A DNA stretch of 64,000 bases from JBBSEX01 sp038239345 (lineage in GTDB: Bacteria > Acidobacteriota > Terriglobia > Bryobacterales > Bryobacteraceae): the NCBI GenBank assembly GCA_038239345.1, contig JBBSEX010000007.1:225112-289111 (forward strand), written 5' to 3'. The notes below the pieces were generated by a model, which worked only from the letters and a program-made list of their open reading frames with translations, was not told the DNA's origin and did no database searches. A program made the translations under genes and the position numbers. Below are positions 60,844-64,000 of this stretch, piece after piece (the stretch's first letter is position 1; every line of letters begins with the position of its first letter).

Positions 60844-61737
60844 TTAGCCCCAAACATGGGCAGCCATGCGGAAAGTATTGGCATGCGCTTCCGCCGTCAA
60901 CTCGATCGGATCGGAATAGCCGCCTCCCAGAGTTACGATGAACGGCGCGCCATAAGTTTTGCCTGCCTCCATCACCCGGCGATCTCTCTCACGCAATCCT
61001 TCCTGCGTCAATTGCAAGCGGCCGAGACGATCCGTAGCCAGCGCGTCGACGCCCGACTGATAGAAGATCACGTCTGGCGCGAACTCGAATACGCGTGGCA
61101 GTACGGCGTCCAGTTGGCGAAGGTAATCTTCATCGCGCACATTATCGGCGAGCTCGATATCGATCGTGCTCCGCTGTTTTCGAAACGGGAAATTATTCTT
61201 GCCGTGGAGGGAGAGTGTCAGCACGCGCGGGTCGTCTTCAAAGATTCGCGCTGTGCCATCGCCTTGATGAACGTCGAGATCGATCACAGCGGCGCGCTCG
61301 ACAATACCTCTGGTTTGCAATTGCACGATGGAAACGGCGATATCGTTAAACACGCAAAAGCCTGACCCTTCGGCGCGAAACGCATGATGAGTACCACCCG
61401 CCAAAGTGCCGCCCCAGCCATGTTTCAGCGCTTCTTCGGTGGCCTCCAGCGTGCCACCCATCGATGCGAGCGTGCGCTTCACCAACCCTTCCGACCAGGG
61501 GAATCCGATGCGCCGGATCGCCGCAGCCGATAATGAGCCGCTTATGAATTGGCGGACATAGTTCGGGTCATGCACGAGTTCCACCGTTCGCGAATCGGCG
61601 AGTGGAGCTTGTTCGAAGCAAAAGAATCCGCTGGGTGCCAGCAAGTCCCGCAGCAAGCGGTACTTATTCATCGGAAACTTATGGCCTGGCGGAAGCGGAA
61701 TGTCGTGGTGGTCGCAGTAGAAGAGCCGGCGCTGCAT
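60844..61737 (-). CDS. Histone-deacetylase-family amidohydrolase
   Basis: A 297-residue zinc amidohydrolase of the HDAC/AcuC/acetylpolyamine amidohydrolase superfamily. Motifs: GGTHHAFRAEGSGFCVFND (His-His catalytic dyad), VIDLDVHQGDGTA (Asp and His zinc ligands), YQSGVDALATDRLGRL (third ligand Asp) and LGGGYSDP. Bacterial members deacetylate acetyl-polyamines, acetoin-related proteins or small amides. Length is short, as for class IV-like bacterial enzymes. It ends 1 nt from the PH gene. Confidence 0.9.
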   Translation of the reverse strand: MQRRLFYCDHHDIPLPPGHKFPMNKYRLLRDLLAPSGFFCFEQAPLADSRTVELVHDPNYVRQFISGSLSAAAIRRIGFPWSEGLVKRTLASMGGTLEATEEALKHGWGGTLAGGTHHAFRAEGSGFCVFNDIAVSIVQLQTRGIVERAAVIDLDVHQGDGTARIFEDDPRVLTLSLHGKNNFPFRKQRSTIDIELADNVRDEDYLRQLDAVLPRVFEFAPDVIFYQSGVDALATDRLGRLQLTQEGLRERDRRVMEAGKTYGAPFIVTLGGGYSDPIELTAEAHANTFRMAAHVWG

Positions 61738-61760
61738 CCGAACCGAATGTAGCAGACGGC

Positions 61761-62585
61761 TTACAGATGCGGTCCGAAGCCAGGAAGAGTGTAGCCGACG
61801 GTCACGGCGAAAATGCGTCGCTGCCCCACATTCCGGCCATGCACCACGTACGCCGCGTCGAAGCCCAGGTACACGCCATTCCTTGTGGTGTACCCCACGT
61901 TGCCGTCGATCGCACCTAGAATCTGCTTTGTATAACGCAACAGCTCAGGCGTAAATCCAGGACCGAAGATATCGATGCCTGTGTAGTTCCGGCTTTGCTG
62001 ATAGGTGGCGCCGTAAGAAACGCGCCTGACTCGCTGGCCAAGACCGGCTGTGCCGAAGAACGCGCTTGGCACGCCGCCTCCCCGATGACGATAGCCAGTC
62101 TCGGCGTAACCATAAATTCCATGACGCCAGGTGGTGCCCGCAAGTACCGATGCTTCCCCGCCCGAAGCCTTATCTCCGGCGGCTATTGGACCGATCGCGA
62201 AAGGCCGTGGATAACTGCCCGCGAGCGTACCGGCAATACGCCCGGTGAGTACCCAATGCTCGCCTCGCAACAATTGATAGCGTAGTCCGAGAGTGGTGTC
62301 GCCCGAACCGCTATTGCTCGTGTTCGCGAACGACGTCCAGTTATAACCGCTGATAATATCCACCGCTAGACGATCGCTGATACCATACTCGACTTGCCCA
62401 TAAAGCGTATTGAGATTGACACGATCGGGCAGAGTGAACATTCGCGACCCTGCATAGATATCCTGGAAAGATTCATTTACGTACGTCGTCGTAATCGTGG
62501 CCTGCCCGCCTGCCGGGAGCCATGGCGACGCTCCAAAGCAACAGCGGACGGCGAATAAGATGAGTAGTGGAGTTATGCGCTTCAT
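61761..62585 (-). CDS. Outer-membrane beta-barrel-like protein
   Basis: A 274-residue exported protein. From ATG 62585 a signal peptide (MKRITPLLILFAVRCCFGA) precedes a chain of amphipathic strands: GQVEYGISDRLAVDIISGYNW, TTLGLRYQLL, HGIYGYAETGYRHRG, SYGATYQQSRNYTG and RIFAVTVGYTLPGFG. This pattern fits a transporter-like or structural outer-membrane barrel of 10-12 strands. The start overlaps the stop of the upstream cytochrome gene (ATGA), so the two are co-expressed. A longer in-frame start would run back through that gene. Confidence 0.75.
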   Translation of the reverse strand: MKRITPLLILFAVRCCFGASPWLPAGGQATITTTYVNESFQDIYAGSRMFTLPDRVNLNTLYGQVEYGISDRLAVDIISGYNWTSFANTSNSGSGDTTLGLRYQLLRGEHWVLTGRIAGTLAGSYPRPFAIGPIAAGDKASGGEASVLAGTTWRHGIYGYAETGYRHRGGGVPSAFFGTAGLGQRVRRVSYGATYQQSRNYTGIDIFGPGFTPELLRYTKQILGAIDGNVGYTTRNGVYLGFDAAYVVHGRNVGQRRIFAVTVGYTLPGFGPHL

Positions 62586-62932
62586 GGTTTTAACCGATAC
62601 CGGCGAAATAAGAACCGGCGCAGAGCTTCCATTTGGGTATCGTCGATGGATCCATTGCCGCGATCGGGTTCTGTGACGCACTTCTGAATTTGGGTATTGA
62701 TACGTAGACTCATCTTGCGCAGCGACCCGGACTTCAAGGAATTCGAGCCGTTGTGACACTCCGCACAAGACCGGCCACTGCCCAGCGAAACGTCTCCAAC
62801 GAAGATCGCTTTGCCTAAGTCATATTCGGTATCGTGCGCATAAGGGTCGGCGCGGTTTGGCAGGTAGGAACCGGACCCGAGTGCCTGCGCCGCCAGCAGC
62901 AATGTGAGCGAAAGTAAAACGTACGTGTGCAC
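62582..62932 (-). CDS. Exported monohaem cytochrome c
   Basis: A 116-residue protein with signal peptide (HTYVLLSLTLLLAAQALGSG) and one haem motif, CAECH, in GSGRSCAECHNGSNSL. The distal Met may be in LRKMSLRIN. I place the start at GTG 62932 because AGGAG lies 5 nt upstream of it, which the TTG start at 62947 lacks. It is coupled to a barrel protein gene, an arrangement that could serve extracellular electron exchange or a small redox porin (inference). Confidence 0.75.
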   Translation of the reverse strand: MHTYVLLSLTLLLAAQALGSGSYLPNRADPYAHDTEYDLGKAIFVGDVSLGSGRSCAECHNGSNSLKSGSLRKMSLRINTQIQKCVTEPDRGNGSIDDTQMEALRRFLFRRYRLKP

Positions 62933-63086
62933 GGAACTCCTAAGCAAGTGGAACGAGGCTCTGGCCGATTTGGATTCAATGCGCGGAGCTCAGTTGCACT
63001 TGAGGGTAAAATTGTGTCCTCAGTTCCAGTACAGGCTAGCCTGATGTAAGGTATTTCCTGGCCCTCATCGTGCACCTTTACTAGGA

Positions 63087-63653
63087 ATGAGGCCTTTCCC
63101 CTTCAAAACCGTAGTGCGATTCCTGGCGCTGTGGTTCGCTATACACACAATCGCCATCATTGTGGACGGATTTTACGATTCAAAAGTACCGGCTGACGTC
63201 GCCGTGATTCTCGGTAGCAAAGTGAATCCAGACCGGACATTGTCCTTGGGATTGTGTCGGCGGCTACGGAAGGGGCTGGAGCTTTTTCGGGGCGGCCAGG
63301 TGAAAGCGATCATCGTTAGTGGCGGACTAGGATCGGAAGGGTTCAATGAAGCTACTGTGATGCGCGACTATCTCGTGCATCAAGGGGTACTGGAATCCGC
63401 GGTGATTGAAGATCGGGCGGGGAATAATACGCGTCTCACAGCGCTGCATGCGCGCCAGATTATGAACGCGCGGGGGATGAAGACGGCCATCGTAGTAAGC
63501 CAATATTTTCATCTCAGCCGCACGAAGCTCGCATTTCGCCAGGAAGGAATTGTGGTAGCGAGTGTTCATGCCGATTATCGGGTGGAGATCAAGGATGCGT
63601 GGTACCTTCTTCGCGAATGGCCAGGGTACTACTCCTATTTAATCTGGCGATAG
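63087..63653 (+). CDS. YdcF/SanA (DUF218) family membrane protein
   Basis: A 188-residue protein with one N-terminal helix (about residues 9-27) and a DUF218 domain: ADVAVILGSKVNPDRTLSLGLCRRL, IIVSGGLGSEGFNEATVMRDYLV, NNTRLTALHARQIM and VVSQYFHLSRTKLAF. Family members such as ElyC and SanA take part in cell-envelope or peptidoglycan precursor homeostasis. ATG 63087 has AGGA just upstream. A small frame and an IS element follow. Confidence 0.9.
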   Translation: MRPFPFKTVVRFLALWFAIHTIAIIVDGFYDSKVPADVAVILGSKVNPDRTLSLGLCRRLRKGLELFRGGQVKAIIVSGGLGSEGFNEATVMRDYLVHQGVLESAVIEDRAGNNTRLTALHARQIMNARGMKTAIVVSQYFHLSRTKLAFRQEGIVVASVHADYRVEIKDAWYLLREWPGYYSYLIWR

Positions 63654-63668
63654 GAGCGGGACCGTGGC

Positions 63669-63836
63669 ATGCTGGTGTTTATGAGAGACGCCGAAATAAT
63701 CGAAGCCGAATTAGTGGAGATAAGCGCTATTGCCGACGATTCGCTGGAGCTGGAAAGAATCATCGCTTGGTGCGCCGTGCATCCAGACGAGGTGCCATTC
63801 GCGCTGCATTCTTTCATGGGAAAAAGCAAGAGCTAG
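63669..63836 (+). CDS. Possible 55-residue acidic protein
   Basis: A short acidic frame beginning MLVFMRDAEIIEAELVEIS and ending FMGKSKS, largely helical by look, with one Trp-Cys (AWCAVHP). It starts 16 nt after the YdcF stop; an inner ATG at 63681 is possible. No family is recognised and no ribosome-binding site is compelling. The IS element end lies 24 nt after its stop. Confidence 0.4.
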   Translation: MLVFMRDAEIIEAELVEISAIADDSLELERIIAWCAVHPDEVPFALHSFMGKSKS

Positions 63837-63860
63837 CTTCCCGAAAGGGGGTCAGACACC

Positions 63861-64000
63861 TGGAGTGCACCCCGAAACTGAGACAGAGAAAATGGTGACA
63901 GTTCTCAAAAGGAGAACGAGTGTCACAAGAGCAGAAAGAAAAACGAGAGTACACGGCTGAGTTCAAGCTTTCGGCGGTGAAGCGGGTGTTGGCCGGTGAG
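63861..64000 (+). mobile_element. Left end of an IS3-family-like insertion sequence (cut by window edge)
   Basis: From about 63861 the sequence TGGAGTGCACCCCGAAACTG has the look of an IS3-type terminal inverted repeat, followed 59 nt later by the start of a transposase frame. The right end is beyond the window, so repeat match and target duplication cannot be checked. Confidence 0.6.
63920..64000 (+). CDS. IS3-type transposase OrfA, N terminus (partial)
   Basis: Frame from GTG 63920, with AAGGAG 5-6 nt upstream, reading MSQEQKEKREYTAEFKLSAV and continuing KRVLAGE to the window edge. The (R)xYTxEFKxxAVxxV pattern is the start of the helix-turn-helix of IS3 OrfA (HTH_Tnp_1). It would act with OrfB to cut and rejoin the element ends. 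Only 27 residues are visible, so the subgroup is open. Confidence 0.78.
   Translation, partial: MSQEQKEKREYTAEFKLSAVKRVLAGE

Noticed and set aside
60712..61365. 217-codon plus-strand frame across the PH gene end and the deacetylase gene
   Set aside because: It is antisense to the HDAC-family motifs and out of frame with the PH gene; no domain.
1..64000. CRISPR arrays, toxin-antitoxin or restriction-modification defence genes, rRNA
   Set aside because: No regularly spaced repeats, no such gene families and no rRNA sequence were seen.

Overview
The window reads as chromosomal DNA of an Acidobacteriota bacterium, most likely of the Solibacter/Bryobacter type (inference from gene content, no search run). 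Pointers are two large TonB-receptor-like proteins with N-terminal carboxypeptidase-regulatory-like domains, an orphan MacB/FtsX-type permease of the acidobacterial ADOP kind, a high-affinity (group 1h type) [NiFe] hydrogenase, and moderately GC-rich DNA. Genes are tightly packed, with many stop/start overlaps (ATGA, GTGA, TGATG, TAATG). No stretch longer than about 300 bases lacks a gene.

Layout. 0-11 kb is housekeeping: a histidine-phosphatase tail, cobT, MATE exporter, TPR protein, a small Cys-containing protein coupled to an acyl-CoA thioesterase, an S9 peptidase, hfq-hflX, pgsA, an SDR, an alpha/beta hydrolase and a MerR-TPR fusion. 11-19 kb has two orphan small proteins, ku, an HtrA protease, a peptidoglycan-binding protein, alanine dehydrogenase and an ABC-F gene split by one in-frame TAA. 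19-22.3 kb is a three-gene redox/signalling operon: receiver plus cysteine-less glutaredoxin-like plus thioredoxin-reductase-like flavoprotein; cNMP-binding histidine kinase; UBP-type zinc finger. 22.3-26.2 kb (minus strand) encodes an acyl-CoA synthetase, prmA and an N-acyl-D-amino-acid deacylase.

26.4-33.7 kb is the centrepiece. A clear sigma70-type promoter precedes a ten-gene hydrogenase operon: small subunit with an Asp in the proximal-cluster motif, large subunit, a NifU-like protein that kept one Cys of its CxxC, three proteins of unknown function, a maturation protease, a 35-residue protein, hypA and hypB. It would let the cell oxidise trace atmospheric H2 as a survival energy source (established for the family). 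hypC-F are not here.

33.7-43.6 kb holds the ADOP permease, a minus-strand operon (molybdopterin oxidoreductase, lipoprotein, GT-C-like membrane protein), the cytochrome-oxidase assembly set ctaB-sco-DUF420, a small exported protein and a hemerythrin. tRNA-His follows at 43.6 kb. 43.8-57.9 kb has a frameshifted TonB receptor, a Tat-exported phosphoesterase, a LuxR-type regulator, a glycosyltransferase/hydroxylase/reductase gene run, a zinc-ribbon membrane protein, an Smr protein behind an unusual repeat-rich spacer, an intact TonB receptor with promoter and terminator, and a frameshifted polysaccharide pyruvyl transferase next to a 2OG-Fe(II) oxygenase. 58-64 kb has an M14 peptidase, a PH-domain protein, a histone-deacetylase-like amidohydrolase, a cytochrome c/outer-membrane pair, a YdcF protein and the left end of an IS3-like element cut by the window edge.

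Three reading frames are broken by single-base changes (18.0, 45.8 and 56.76 kb). Either the genome is shedding genes or the assembly has point errors.
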